Shown here: positions 46,693 through 56,085 of the stretch, piece by piece
Layout: each line of letters starts with the position of its first letter
Position numbering within the stretch: the stretch's first letter is position 1
Origin: Sphingobacteriales bacterium
GTDB taxonomy: Bacteria; Bacteroidota; Bacteroidia; Sphingobacteriales; Sphingobacteriaceae
Length of the DNA: 64,000 nt
Assembly: GCA_026390835.1 (NCBI GenBank)
Contig: JAPLFD010000007.1
Coordinates: 18,324-82,323, forward strand
Direction: 5' to 3'
Notes under the pieces: generated by a model
Told to the model about the DNA's origin: nothing
Seen by the model: only the letters and a program-made list of their open reading frames with translations
Database searches by the model: none
Program-made: the position numbers and the translations under genes

Positions 46693-49600
46693 TTAAAAAT
46701 CAAGGTTCAAACCTAAAGACACAATCCGAGGTCTTGGATAGAAATTGTTGTCGATACCGCCACCAATTTCTGGATCTAAGCCTTTGTATTTAGTAATGGT
46801 AAATACGTTTTGAACGCTTGCATTTACACGTAAACTAGCTTTGTTAGCCAATACTTTACCTACGTTGTAACCAACATTTAGGTTATCCATTTTTAAGAAG
46901 GAAGCATTTTGTACGTAATAATCACTTTGTAATTGATTTACGCCGCCTGTAATTCCGTTAAATTTGGTATCTAGGTAGTTTATAGATGCATTACCTAAAT
47001 AGGTAGGTAAGCTAGATATAGCATTGTAACGTCCTTGGGCACTGTATACGTTGTTGTACATGTAGTTACCAATGCTAGCTCTTAAAATAAAGCCTGCATT
47101 CCATTTTTTGTACGTAAAGTTTGAGGTTAAGCCCAAGAATGCTTTCGGATCTGCACTTTTATATTGGTACAAATCTTTATCGTTAATGGTACCATCACCA
47201 TTTCTATCTGCCAATAAACCTTCAATAGGTTTGCCAGCTGCATCATAAACTTGTTGGTATACGTAGAAAGCACCTCTGTTGAAACCAACCGAGTTGATTA
47301 AAATAGTATTACCTACACCACCAGAAATACCACCGAATTTATTACCTGGGTAGTTCGGATCTGGAGCTATGGTTAGTTTAGTAATGGTGTTTTTGTTCAT
47401 CGTAGCGTTTACACCTAAATCCCAAGTAAAGTTCGAATTGCGAATTACTTGACTGTTTAAGTTTATTTCCAAACCTTTGTTTTCCATATCACCTACGTTA
47501 GCTACCACTTGATTAGAGAAGTTAGCACCTGCCGGTTGGCCAATTAAGTTCAACAAATCTGAAGTTTTATTCTTGTAAACATCTACACTACCTGTAATGC
47601 GGTTGTTAAATAAACCAAAGTCTAAACCAGCATTAAGGGTTTCTGTTTGCTCCCATTTACGATTGCTATAATAGCCGCCTGGAGAGTACATGTTATAGAA
47701 AGTGCTACCAAATTGGTACATGCTCTGATTAGAACTTAGGTTGTAGTACGATAAGTAATCGTAGTTACCAATGCCTTCTTGTTGACCAGTAACACCATAA
47801 CTTAAACGCAATTTCAAGTCAGAAATTACTTTAGAGTTTTTCAAGAAAGACTCCTCGTTAATTTTCCATGCAAGGGCTGCAGAAGGGAAAACCGCAAAAC
47901 GATTTTCTGGAGCAAAACGAGATGAACCATCTCTACGAACCGAAGCAGTTAATAAGTAACGGCCTTTAAATGCATAGTTAACACGACCATACATAGATAA
48001 CATTCTGTTTTCAGGAATATCGAAAGCAAAGTTTGGCGTGTTTACAACGGTACCGTCAAAGGTATTATCGGTAAAGTTGTTGTTTTTGGTTTTAAATTGT
48101 TGGTAAGACCAACCTGCAACAACATCTAACTTACTTTCTATGGAAGGTAGTTCTTTGCTGTATGCTAAATAGTACTCCATTAATATATCGGTACGATTTT
48201 GCTTGTATTGATTGTTTACACCGCCTTTGTATATACCGCCGCCAGCATTATGGCGTTTGAAGCTCGAAGCTGCATATTCTGGAATAACTACGGTGCCACT
48301 TCCTTCAGAGATATCGTAACCAATGTTTGCATGTGCACGTAAATCGGTTAAGAAAGGCATTTTTAGATCTAATTCTAAGTTACCAATACTACGTTTAGCG
48401 GTACCATTATCTTGTCTTAAGTCTAATAAAGCCAATGGGTTTCTTGGAGCTGATGCCGCAAGACCTGTAATTGCATTTGCTGCATCTAACCATTCGTAGT
48501 AACCGCCAAATGCACCAACATAATTGGCTGGAGTGGCATATACTGGTTTAGTTGGATCGAAAAATATAGCAGAACCTATAGCACCTTGATCAGCAAATCT
48601 GCTTTTGTTCACAGATCCTTTAACGTTTAAGTTTACTTTCAATAAATCGTTAAAGAACGTAGGGCTTAAGTTTAAACCTACAGAGTTACGCTCTAATTTA
48701 CCTGTTTTTAAGGTTCCGTTTTGTTTTAAGAAACCATAAGAAATACGGTATGGGATTTTCTTAAACGATCCAGAAATACCTAAATTATTATCACTCGTTA
48801 AAGCAGTATTGTAAATCTCATCTTGCCAATTGGTATTAGCAGCACCTAATAATGCTTTTTGAGCATTTGTACCATAGGTGTTTACCGCATCGCGTAATTG
48901 ACGGGCAGATAATACATCAACTGTGTTAATGTTTTCAGAAACACTAGATTGTGAGCTGAACGAGAGGGTAGGTTTGCCAGTACTTCCTTTTTTGGTAGTA
49001 ATCATAATTACACCATTAGAAGCTCTTGAACCGTAAATAGCTGTAGCCGAAGCATCTTTTAAGATGTTAAAGGTTTCGATATCGTTCGGGTTAATTAATG
49101 CCAAGGCATTTGCAGCACCAGCAACACCACTTTCTGATAACGGAACGTTATCAATAACAATTAATGGGTTGTTACTTGCGTTCAATGAAGCACCACCACG
49201 AATACGGATAGTACTACCAGAACCCGGAGCACCACCATTTGAAATGATTTGAACACCAGCTACTTTACCAGCAATTAATTGCTCTGGTGTAGTTATTTGA
49301 CCTTTAACGAAATCTTTAGCACTTACACTGGTAATACTACCCGTTAAGTCCGATTTCTTTTGGGTACCGTAACCTACTACTACAATTTCGTTCAAGCTTT
49401 CAGCGCTAGGCTGTAATGAAAACTCTACACGAACGTCGCCGGTTACGTTCACAGTTTTTTCAGCGGATTTGTATCCAACAAAGCTTACTGTAAGGGTTAC
49501 AGTACCTTTGTTAACTCCACTTAATTTAAAATTACCATTAGCATCAGTTGAGGTGCTTGTGCCAGTACCTTTGATAGATACCGAAGCGCCAGGAAGTGTT

Positions 49601-49716
49601 TTTTGGGTTTCATCCAACACACGACCGCTGATACTTCCGGTTTGTGCTGTTGCTAACAAGGTAGCGAACAGGAATAAGCCAAGAAGACCAAGCTTCATGA
49701 AGTAAACTTTTTTCAT
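46693..49716 (-). CDS. SusC/RagA-family TonB-linked outer-membrane transporter
   Basis: A 1007-residue TonB-dependent transporter. Signal peptide about 1-24 (FLFATLLATAQ). A carboxypeptidase-regulatory-like domain (GSISGRVLDETQKTLPGASV) precedes the plug with NEIVVVGYGTQKKSDLTGSI and the SusC signature LKDASATAIYGSRASNGVIM. The large C-terminal beta-barrel ends ...RPRIVSLGLNLDF with terminal Phe. It imports malto-oligosaccharides into the periplasm together with SusD. First gene of the minus-strand susCDE operon; its promoter should lie in the 421-bp gap upstream. There is no anti-sigma-interacting N-terminal extension. Confidence 0.95.
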   Translation of the reverse strand: MKKVYFMKLGLLGLFLFATLLATAQTGSISGRVLDETQKTLPGASVSIKGTGTSTSTDANGNFKLSGVNKGTVTLTVSFVGYKSAEKTVNVTGDVRVEFSLQPSAESLNEIVVVGYGTQKKSDLTGSITSVSAKDFVKGQITTPEQLIAGKVAGVQIISNGGAPGSGSTIRIRGGASLNASNNPLIVIDNVPLSESGVAGAANALALINPNDIETFNILKDASATAIYGSRASNGVIMITTKKGSTGKPTLSFSSQSSVSENINTVDVLSARQLRDAVNTYGTNAQKALLGAANTNWQDEIYNTALTSDNNLGISGSFKKIPYRISYGFLKQNGTLKTGKLERNSVGLNLSPTFFNDLLKVNLNVKGSVNKSRFADQGAIGSAIFFDPTKPVYATPANYVGAFGGYYEWLDAANAITGLAASAPRNPLALLDLRQDNGTAKRSIGNLELDLKMPFLTDLRAHANIGYDISEGSGTVVIPEYAASSFKRHNAGGGIYKGGVNNQYKQNRTDILMEYYLAYSKELPSIESKLDVVAGWSYQQFKTKNNNFTDNTFDGTVVNTPNFAFDIPENRMLSMYGRVNYAFKGRYLLTASVRRDGSSRFAPENRFAVFPSAALAWKINEESFLKNSKVISDLKLRLSYGVTGQQEGIGNYDYLSYYNLSSNQSMYQFGSTFYNMYSPGGYYSNRKWEQTETLNAGLDFGLFNNRITGSVDVYKNKTSDLLNLIGQPAGANFSNQVVANVGDMENKGLEINLNSQVIRNSNFTWDLGVNATMNKNTITKLTIAPDPNYPGNKFGGISGGVGNTILINSVGFNRGAFYVYQQVYDAAGKPIEGLLADRNGDGTINDKDLYQYKSADPKAFLGLTSNFTYKKWNAGFILRASIGNYMYNNVYSAQGRYNAISSLPTYLGNASINYLDTKFNGITGGVNQLQSDYYVQNASFLKMDNLNVGYNVGKVLANKASLRVNASVQNVFTITKYKGLDPEIGGGIDNNFYPRPRIVSLGLNLDF

Positions 49717-50137
49717 GTAATTTATTGTTAGTTAATTGATTGGTTAATTTATGCAAATTGTTACATCTACACTAAGGAATAAAATTACGGCTATTTCTAA
49801 CAAATGCAAATTTTATTCAATGATTTTTGATAATATTTTTCAACATCCCGTATTTGAAGAAATTAGGTTTACATGTATGTCAATTCATTTTTTAACGTTT
49901 TCCCTTTTTTTGTAGCAATAAGTGAATAAATTATCGAAACATTCTCCTAGCATTACCTGTTTTTTCTGTAATTATGCCCATAAAATTAATTAGGTATCTT
50001 TACTTAATTAATTTTAGTTTTACCCCTAGGTGCTTTTTTTATATGCAGGGTTTAATAGCTGTATTTATAGTCATACAGCTGTTTTACTTCTAATTATTGG
50101 TGTTTTTTAACATTTATACACGTTTAATTTAATACTT
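49717..50137. promoter_or_regulatory. Divergent control region between susC and the glucosaminidase-domain gene
   Basis: A 421-bp AT-rich gene-free stretch upstream of both flanking genes. No unambiguous TAnnTTTG box pair is seen. An 8-bp perfect palindrome lies on the right side (separate entry). No regulator gene is present here, although sus loci often carry one. Confidence 0.5.
50057..50080. promoter_or_regulatory. Palindrome upstream of the glucosaminidase-domain gene
   Basis: AGCTGTAT and ATACAGCT form a perfect 8-bp inverted repeat with an 8-bp centre, 57 bp before the ATG at 50138. The size suits a dimeric operator; the protein is unknown. Confidence 0.35.
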
Positions 50138-50539
50138 ATGAAGAGATATTTATTATTACTGCTACTAATTTGCTTTTGGCTTCCCTCATTTGCGCAAAAG
50201 AAAAATAACAATCAACTTTTGGATAGTGTTTTTGCTTATATGTGCCAAAAAGGAATTAAACATGGCGATATTGTTATAAGGCAGGTAATTGTTGAAACGG
50301 GCTGGTTAAAAGCGCCTTTTTTGATGTCTAGGAATAATCTTTTTGGTTTTCGTAGTACTAAATATATCCGGTTTAAGTCCTGGAAATCTTCAGTAGATTA
50401 TTATAAAAAATGGCAGGATAAGTACTACACCAATGATAAGGAAGATTATTATAAATTTTTAATCCGAATTAAATATGCTAGTGCAAAAAACTATACGAGT
50501 TATCTTAAACGTATAAATTATAATCGCAGTTGTCGCTAA
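50138..50539 (+). CDS. Exported glucosaminidase-domain protein
   Basis: A 133-residue exported protein (signal LLLLLLICFWLPSFAQ, cleavage near residue 20). The mature part is a compact endo-beta-N-acetylglucosaminidase (LytG/FlgJ-type) domain: QVIVETGWLKAPFLMSRNNL with FGFR, where E53 is the probable catalytic Glu, then YIRFKSWKSSVDYYKKWQDK. It should cut peptidoglycan glycan strands in the periplasm. The second catalytic region of longer relatives is abbreviated. It is 22 bp upstream of an esterase gene and next to an acyltransferase cluster. Confidence 0.75.
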   Translation: MKRYLLLLLLICFWLPSFAQKKNNNQLLDSVFAYMCQKGIKHGDIVIRQVIVETGWLKAPFLMSRNNLFGFRSTKYIRFKSWKSSVDYYKKWQDKYYTNDKEDYYKFLIRIKYASAKNYTSYLKRINYNRSCR

Positions 50540-50561
50540 TTCTGCTGTAACTATCAATTTA

Positions 50562-51374
50562 ATGCAACATATTGTTTTGAAAAAAGGATTACTTACTGGT
50601 ATCATATTCTTACTTTCTTTTAGTGCTTTAGCGCAAGATCACTATGTAATTTCTTCAACCTACTTAACTAAGCCCGATAGTATAGTGGTGTACAAGCCAC
50701 ATGCTGTTGATGCAGATAAACAGTACCCCGTACTATATTTAATGCATGGCTATGCAGGTAATTATAAACAATGGTCAAACATTATTGATTTGCAACATTA
50801 TGCAGACCAATTTGGTTGGTTTATTGTTTGTCCTGACGGTGAGTATGAAAGTTGGTATATTGAAAGTAAAGTGAAGTCAAAAAGTCAGTACGCTTCCTTT
50901 TTCTTTAACGATTTGATCCCTTATATTCAAAAAAACTATCCTGTAAGTAATAAAAATGTGTTTATAAGTGGCTTGAGTATGGGGGGCCATGGTGCATTGT
51001 ATTTGTTTTCTAAACATCCAGAATTATTTTTGGCTGCAGGTAGTACTAGCGGGGTAGTCGATTTAACCCAAATCAGTTATTTAGATTCTAGCTTAGAAAA
51101 AGTGTTGGGCAGTAAGTATGCCAATCGGCCTGAATGGGAATCGAACTCTGTACTTAATTTAGCGGATCATTGGCCTACTAACAAGCCAATAATTGTTGAT
51201 TGTGGATTACAAGATGCGCTATATCACAGTAATTTGATTTTAAAAAATAAGCTAGAAAAGCTACAAATTCCGGTTACATTTATTTCTCAGCCGGGTACAC
51301 ACAACAGGGCGTATTGGGCCAAGAGCATAGACTATCATTTTTTATTTTTCAATAAAATACTGCAAGGCTTGTAA
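50562..51374 (+). CDS. Exported esterase D-like carboxylesterase
   Basis: A 270-residue exported alpha/beta hydrolase of the putative-esterase (S-formylglutathione hydrolase/feruloyl esterase-like) family. Signal about residues 8-25 (LTGIIFLLSFSALAQ). Oxyanion block PVLYLMHGYAGNYKQW, nucleophile Ser139 in FISGLSMGGHGALY, Asp in CGLQDALYHSN and His in QPGTHNRAYW form a complete triad. Deacetylation of a polysaccharide is a natural guess in this context, but the family is broad. It is 22 bp after the glucosaminidase gene. Confidence 0.82.
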   Translation: MQHIVLKKGLLTGIIFLLSFSALAQDHYVISSTYLTKPDSIVVYKPHAVDADKQYPVLYLMHGYAGNYKQWSNIIDLQHYADQFGWFIVCPDGEYESWYIESKVKSKSQYASFFFNDLIPYIQKNYPVSNKNVFISGLSMGGHGALYLFSKHPELFLAAGSTSGVVDLTQISYLDSSLEKVLGSKYANRPEWESNSVLNLADHWPTNKPIIVDCGLQDALYHSNLILKNKLEKLQIPVTFISQPGTHNRAYWAKSIDYHFLFFNKILQGL

Positions 51375-51487
51375 AGCTTAAATAATAATTAATAAGTATA
51401 TATTTATACATCCATTTACAGTACAATATGAGAGTTATACCTTCATCTTAGTAACCAATTAATCCTTCTATTTTTCACTAAGTATAA

Positions 51488-52942
51488 ATGCTCGATTTTT
51501 TTAATTATTCTCTTAAAGAACCTTGGTTTTTTACAAATTATTCTTTTTTACAGGTTTTGGGTATATTTCTAATACTCTACGGGCTCCTCTGCAATCATAA
51601 TTTATTCCGCAAACTTTTTTTAATAGCCTTCAGCTTATTTTTCTATTACAAATCTAGTGGCCCCTATATCGGTATTTTTGTCGCTATGATTGTTTTAGAT
51701 TATAATATTGCGCTATACTTAGAAAGGTTGCAAGCGCAATGGGCCAGGAAATTGCTGCTTGGCCTGTCCATTATACTCAGCTTATCGTTCTTGCTTTATT
51801 TTAAATATTCAGGGTTTTTAGCCGACATTCTTAATCAATTTACTGGTTCCGGATTTAGAATTGATGCCCTGTTTCTTCCTATCGGTATTTCTTTTTACAC
51901 CTTTCAATCTATTAGTTACATTGTAGATGTTTATACCAAAAAAATACATTCGAGTAATAGTTTTGTTGACTATGCTTTTTATATGACCTTTTTTCCGCAT
52001 TTAGTTGCCGGACCAATTGTACGGGCCAAAGATTTTATACCCCAGGTAAATCAGCCCATGGAGCTTACGAAGAAAATATGGTCGGAGGGTTTCTTTAGAA
52101 TAGCTATCGGGTTAACTAAAAAACTGCTTTTTGCCGATTTTTTAGCTAAATACGTAGATATGGTGCACACCAATCCTTCGTTATATTCTGGTTTTGAAAA
52201 TCTCATGAGTATGTACGCCTATGCCTTTCAAATCTATTTTGATTTTTCTGGATACTCTGACATAGCCATTGGTATTGCCATTTTACTGGGTTATCGCTTA
52301 AAAGAAAATTTCGATAATCCTTACCGGGCAACTAACATCACTGAATTTTGGAGAAAATGGCATATTTCTTTAAGTTCTTGGTTGAAAGATTATATTTATA
52401 TACCTCTGGGTGGAAATAGAAAGGGAAAGGTGAATACCTATCTCTTTTTACTAATTACCATGACCATTGGAGGTATATGGCATGGAGCAAACTGGAAATT
52501 TATTGTATGGGGTATAGCCCACGGTTTGGCCTTAGCTATCCATAAACTAGTTGTTTCATATCTGCAGAAAAATAAAGCGGCTACTCCAAGTATATGGTCT
52601 ACACTTTGGTCAGGATTAGTAACGTTCCACTTAGTGGCCTTTTTATGGATTTTGTTTAGGGCAGAAAGCTTTCAAACAGCATTTAGTTCCATGGAATTGA
52701 TTTGGAGTAAAACAAATTTTACTGATGCTGTAGGGTTTTTTGTGGCAAGAAAAGAGTTTGTATATCTATTTTTATTGTCGGCAGTTGTAATATTTTCCCC
52801 TTCAATTTTTAAACTAAAATTAGCTAAATGGTTTGAGTCTATGCCTTTTATACTAGTTTTGATCATTTTTTTATGCTTACTGCAACTTATCTTGCAATTT
52901 AAAAGTCAAGATATACAACCCTTTATATACTTTCAATTTTAA
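51488..52942 (+). CDS. MBOAT family membrane O-acyltransferase (AlgI/PatA-like)
   Basis: A 484-residue inner-membrane protein with about 10-12 helices. MBOAT motifs: TFFPHLVAGPIVRAKDFIPQ, YFDFSGYSDIAIGIAILLGY, FWRKWHISLSSWLKDYIYIP followed by LGGNRKG, and the catalytic-His motif GGIWHGANWKFIVWGIAHG. Such proteins move acetyl groups across the membrane to decorate alginate, peptidoglycan or other glycans, together with SGNH partners, as found here in the next two genes. The next gene starts 6 bp after the stop. Confidence 0.92.
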   Translation: MLDFFNYSLKEPWFFTNYSFLQVLGIFLILYGLLCNHNLFRKLFLIAFSLFFYYKSSGPYIGIFVAMIVLDYNIALYLERLQAQWARKLLLGLSIILSLSFLLYFKYSGFLADILNQFTGSGFRIDALFLPIGISFYTFQSISYIVDVYTKKIHSSNSFVDYAFYMTFFPHLVAGPIVRAKDFIPQVNQPMELTKKIWSEGFFRIAIGLTKKLLFADFLAKYVDMVHTNPSLYSGFENLMSMYAYAFQIYFDFSGYSDIAIGIAILLGYRLKENFDNPYRATNITEFWRKWHISLSSWLKDYIYIPLGGNRKGKVNTYLFLLITMTIGGIWHGANWKFIVWGIAHGLALAIHKLVVSYLQKNKAATPSIWSTLWSGLVTFHLVAFLWILFRAESFQTAFSSMELIWSKTNFTDAVGFFVARKEFVYLFLLSAVVIFSPSIFKLKLAKWFESMPFILVLIIFLCLLQLILQFKSQDIQPFIYFQF

Positions 52943-52948
52943 TTAGGC

Positions 52949-54202
52949 ATGCGGTGTAATACGTTAAAAGTGAATGTATGGATAGTGTTTAGTGCAATCC
53001 TTTTTGCAAGGGTGGCTCATGGCCAAATTCTAGCTAAGGATTCTATAGCGCCAATCAATCAGATAGTCAATGCGACCTCTATGGCTCCCTTTTTTAAGGC
53101 TTTAAAAAATCGCGACAAGCAAAAAGTACACATCCTACACCTAGGCGATTCTCACATACAAATGGGCTATTTGTCTGAACGGTTGAGGTTAAAAATGGAT
53201 AGTTTGTATCGTATTGATGACTTTGGCGCCACTTTTCCGTATCAAATAGCCAAGCATAATACGTTTTATACACGTGCTAAGGCTAATATAGGCAAGTGGT
53301 CATGGGCATCTATTTTAAACGACAAAACAGCTATAAAAAGTGGTTTTTCGGGTTTTTGGGTAAATACACGTGATACAATTGGCTCCTTGCAGTTTGCATT
53401 GCGACAGCAAGAACGGGAAAAAGAGAATTTTAGTAGAGTAAGTATCTTTTTTAAATCTGATGCTATGTGTACCATAAATCTTAGAGGGTACAATATGCAA
53501 GATAGTAGTGTAAAAATATCCCCAATTTCTAGTACAGAAACAGAGTTTGATGGTTACAATGGAAGGTGGAGAAAGCTCGAAATAGTATTTAGTGAGCAGG
53601 TGAACAGTTTGCTCATCGAAATAAATAACCCAATTCCAGTTCTTGGTTTTACACTGTATGGCTTAAGTTTAGAGAATGCCGAAGAATCCGGTCTGATGTA
53701 TAGCGCTTGCGGAGTAGGTGGCGCTCAATTCAAACATTTTGCCCAAAATTCACTTATCGCTTTAGAACAAATTAAAGAGCTTTCTCCCGATTTACTCATA
53801 TTCTCATACGGATCGAATGAGTCATATACCAATTCATTTACAGCTGAAGCCTATGGAAACATGCTTCATGATTTAGTTCAAAAAATTAGGCAGCAAATGC
53901 CCCATGTTTCCATACTTTTCACCGGACCTCCAGATACCCGTTCTCATAACATTTACCCTCGAAATGCAAATGCAATTGCTCAAGTACTCACCGAAGTTGC
54001 CTTTACCGAGAATTGCGCTTTTTGGGATTTGAGGAAACAAATGGGTGGTGAAAATTCAATTTATCAGTGGCTACAAAAAGGCTTAGCAGCTAAAGATCAG
54101 CTTCATTTTACCAAAAAAGGGTATTATTTGCAAGCCGAATGGCTCTCCGAGGCTATTAACAATGCCTATGAATTAGTTAATCAATCTAAAAAAAATGAAT
54201 AG
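52949..54202 (+). CDS. Exported SGNH/GDSL hydrolase-fold protein
   Basis: A 417-residue exported protein (signal to ILFARVAHGQ). Block I is HILHLGDSHIQMGY with Ser68. A ~130-residue beta-rich insert (about 110-250; IFFKSDAMCTINLRGYNM, EFDGYNGRWRKLEIVFS), possibly carbohydrate-binding, separates it from block III LLIFSYGSNESYTNSFTAEA. Block V is AKDQLHFTKKGYYLQ with Asp-x-x-His. The S-N-D/H set is complete. It probably transfers or removes acyl groups on a periplasmic glycan with the MBOAT protein. Its last 8 bp overlap the next gene, also an SGNH protein. Confidence 0.85.
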   Translation: MRCNTLKVNVWIVFSAILFARVAHGQILAKDSIAPINQIVNATSMAPFFKALKNRDKQKVHILHLGDSHIQMGYLSERLRLKMDSLYRIDDFGATFPYQIAKHNTFYTRAKANIGKWSWASILNDKTAIKSGFSGFWVNTRDTIGSLQFALRQQEREKENFSRVSIFFKSDAMCTINLRGYNMQDSSVKISPISSTETEFDGYNGRWRKLEIVFSEQVNSLLIEINNPIPVLGFTLYGLSLENAEESGLMYSACGVGGAQFKHFAQNSLIALEQIKELSPDLLIFSYGSNESYTNSFTAEAYGNMLHDLVQKIRQQMPHVSILFTGPPDTRSHNIYPRNANAIAQVLTEVAFTENCAFWDLRKQMGGENSIYQWLQKGLAAKDQLHFTKKGYYLQAEWLSEAINNAYELVNQSKKNE

Positions 54203-55061
54203 ATATCAAACCCTTTTAGCTGGATTATTATTTCTAATGTGCACCTCTATATTGGCATGGTATTCAAATAGTGAGAAAAGTTTTGTGCTCATGGGTGAAA
54301 CACTTAAAAAGAGTTTAGAGCTTCAATGGGAAAAAGAATTAAAACCTAATGCACCGTCAAAAAAAGTTGTTGCTTCTACTCCAACTAACTATTCTCCTGA
54401 TAAAAAACGGATCTTGCTCGTGGGAGATTCTGAAGCAGAGGGATTGATGTATCCGTTAAACGATTATTGCCAAAATAGTGGCCACGAGTTGGTAAAAGCA
54501 GTTGTTTGGTATAGTGCCAGTGATATGACTTACGCTGCTAACGATACCCTAAAAAATGAAATTGCAAAAGTTAAGCCCGACTATATTATTATGGTAATTG
54601 GCTTAAATCAAATTTTTCAGCAGTCTTTTGACTCAACCATTAAAGCCGTAGCTAAGATTAAAAGAACCTTTGGTGATATTCCATATACTTGGGTAGGTCC
54701 GGCTAATTGGGTAGATGATAAGGGAATTAATAATGTATACGATTCACAAACCGATCCGGGTACTTTTTTTCTTTCGAAAAATTTAGTCATGGGTAGAGGA
54801 AAAGACGGTAGACACCCCGATTTAAATGGCTATTATATTTGGATGGAAGCACTCTCTAAATGGTTAAAAACTGAGGCGAAATGGAAATTAAATATGAATA
54901 CGCCTCCAAAAAGAGGTAGTAAACGTACGTTTATCCTTAAATTAATGAATCCCTCAACACAAAAAAAGAAAGAACTTCAAAAAGAGACTTTCGAAACAGA
55001 CAGCACGTACAAGCCCGTACCTCAAACCATTGATAGTGCCGAAGTTCGGATTCAGCCTTAG
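54195..55061 (+). CDS. Membrane-anchored SGNH-fold protein
   Basis: A 288-residue protein with an N-terminal membrane anchor (about 7-22, LLAGLLFLMCTSILAW) and a periplasmic SGNH domain. Nucleophile Ser79 in ILLVGDSEAEGLMYP, Asn region VIGLNQIFQQSFDS, and the C-terminal Asp/His in GKDGRHPDLNGYY. The tail (about 235-288) is basic, then Lys/Glu/Thr-rich. It overlaps the previous SGNH gene by 8 bp and appears to be the last gene of the esterase-MBOAT-SGNH-SGNH group. The pairing of one MBOAT with two SGNH proteins recalls AlgI/J/X and PatA/PatB/Ape systems. Confidence 0.8.
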   Translation: MNRYQTLLAGLLFLMCTSILAWYSNSEKSFVLMGETLKKSLELQWEKELKPNAPSKKVVASTPTNYSPDKKRILLVGDSEAEGLMYPLNDYCQNSGHELVKAVVWYSASDMTYAANDTLKNEIAKVKPDYIIMVIGLNQIFQQSFDSTIKAVAKIKRTFGDIPYTWVGPANWVDDKGINNVYDSQTDPGTFFLSKNLVMGRGKDGRHPDLNGYYIWMEALSKWLKTEAKWKLNMNTPPKRGSKRTFILKLMNPSTQKKKELQKETFETDSTYKPVPQTIDSAEVRIQP

Positions 55062-55092
55062 TTGAATGATTGGTGTATTGCAGAATTAAGCC

Positions 55093-56085
55093 TTACCTCC
55101 AAGGGCAAACAATTGATTGAAATCGTTTTGATGATTGCCGAAAAATCAGAGATAATTCAAAACTACCCGGTAGGCTACTGTTTTGTACTTGTTTAGAAAC
55201 GCTAAGATCATAACTTATCCCCAGTTGCATATTCCCATTGAGAATTCCTAAGTACGGATAAATAGCATCATTGTTTCGGTACCACATACCGGCCCAGAGC
55301 ATCCGGTTATTGTCGCTATTTGCTAGTTGTATGCCCGCTGCTCCTCCAACAGAAAAATACTGCTGATTACTCTGTTTTTGGTAGATGGCACTCATATGGT
55401 AACTCAATTGAGCAGATGGGCCGTAAGTTGCGCTTAGGTGTACAGATTGTTTGGCTGGCAATAGTTGTTCTGAATTGCTTATAAAACTTTGTTTTGGCTT
55501 ATTTAAATGAAATAAGGCCGCACCCATATCCAAGTCTAGTTCATCTGTTTGAAAGTTATAAAAAAGTCCTGCAGAAAGAGAAATAAATGGCTTTAAGGCT
55601 GATAAACTGGTTTCTCCACTCGGTAAGCTTGTATCAAAATTTTCTCCAACAAACTGTTCGCCAAAAGTTAATCTAGAAAAATCTAACTGCCTAGTTCCAT
55701 AGCTAGCTTGTAGCCCCATACCTAATCGCTGGTAGGTATTCACTTGCACATGATAGGCAAGCGATGTGCTCGTATAGGTGCTAGAAAATGCGCCATTCAT
55801 GGTTCTATCCGCTAAAAATGATAGCCCCAATGCTAGGGTATTTTCTTGAGGAGCGCTCCCTAAAAGTTTAACATCCGAAGTTAAACTATAGCTGTTAAAA
55901 CGAGTGCCCGAATTGGCCCATTGTTGTCTCACGTTAGTTAAAACCCTCCAAGCCCCTTGGCTAGTGCCTGTATTTGCCGGATTGATGGCGTGGGGAGCAG
56001 TAAAAAATTGCGAAAAATGCGGATCCTGCCCAAAAACTGTGAGTGATAAGCAGATACATAATACAGGTAATAACCGTTTAATCAT
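55093..56085 (-). CDS. PorP/SprF family type IX secretion outer-membrane protein
   Basis: A 330-residue outer-membrane protein of the PorP/SprF family. Signal to LSLTVFGQ. The family signature is clear: DPHFSQFFTAPHAINPANTG, then AWRVLTNVRQQWANSGTRFN and LGLSFLADRTMNGAFSSTYT, followed by alternating strands to the C-terminus. Its start overlaps by 4 bp the stop of the upstream gene, whose product carries a type B sorting domain, so the two should be translated together and act as translocon and cargo. Confidence 0.9.
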   Translation of the reverse strand: MIKRLLPVLCICLSLTVFGQDPHFSQFFTAPHAINPANTGTSQGAWRVLTNVRQQWANSGTRFNSYSLTSDVKLLGSAPQENTLALGLSFLADRTMNGAFSSTYTSTSLAYHVQVNTYQRLGMGLQASYGTRQLDFSRLTFGEQFVGENFDTSLPSGETSLSALKPFISLSAGLFYNFQTDELDLDMGAALFHLNKPKQSFISNSEQLLPAKQSVHLSATYGPSAQLSYHMSAIYQKQSNQQYFSVGGAAGIQLANSDNNRMLWAGMWYRNNDAIYPYLGILNGNMQLGISYDLSVSKQVQNSSLPGSFELSLIFRQSSKRFQSIVCPWR

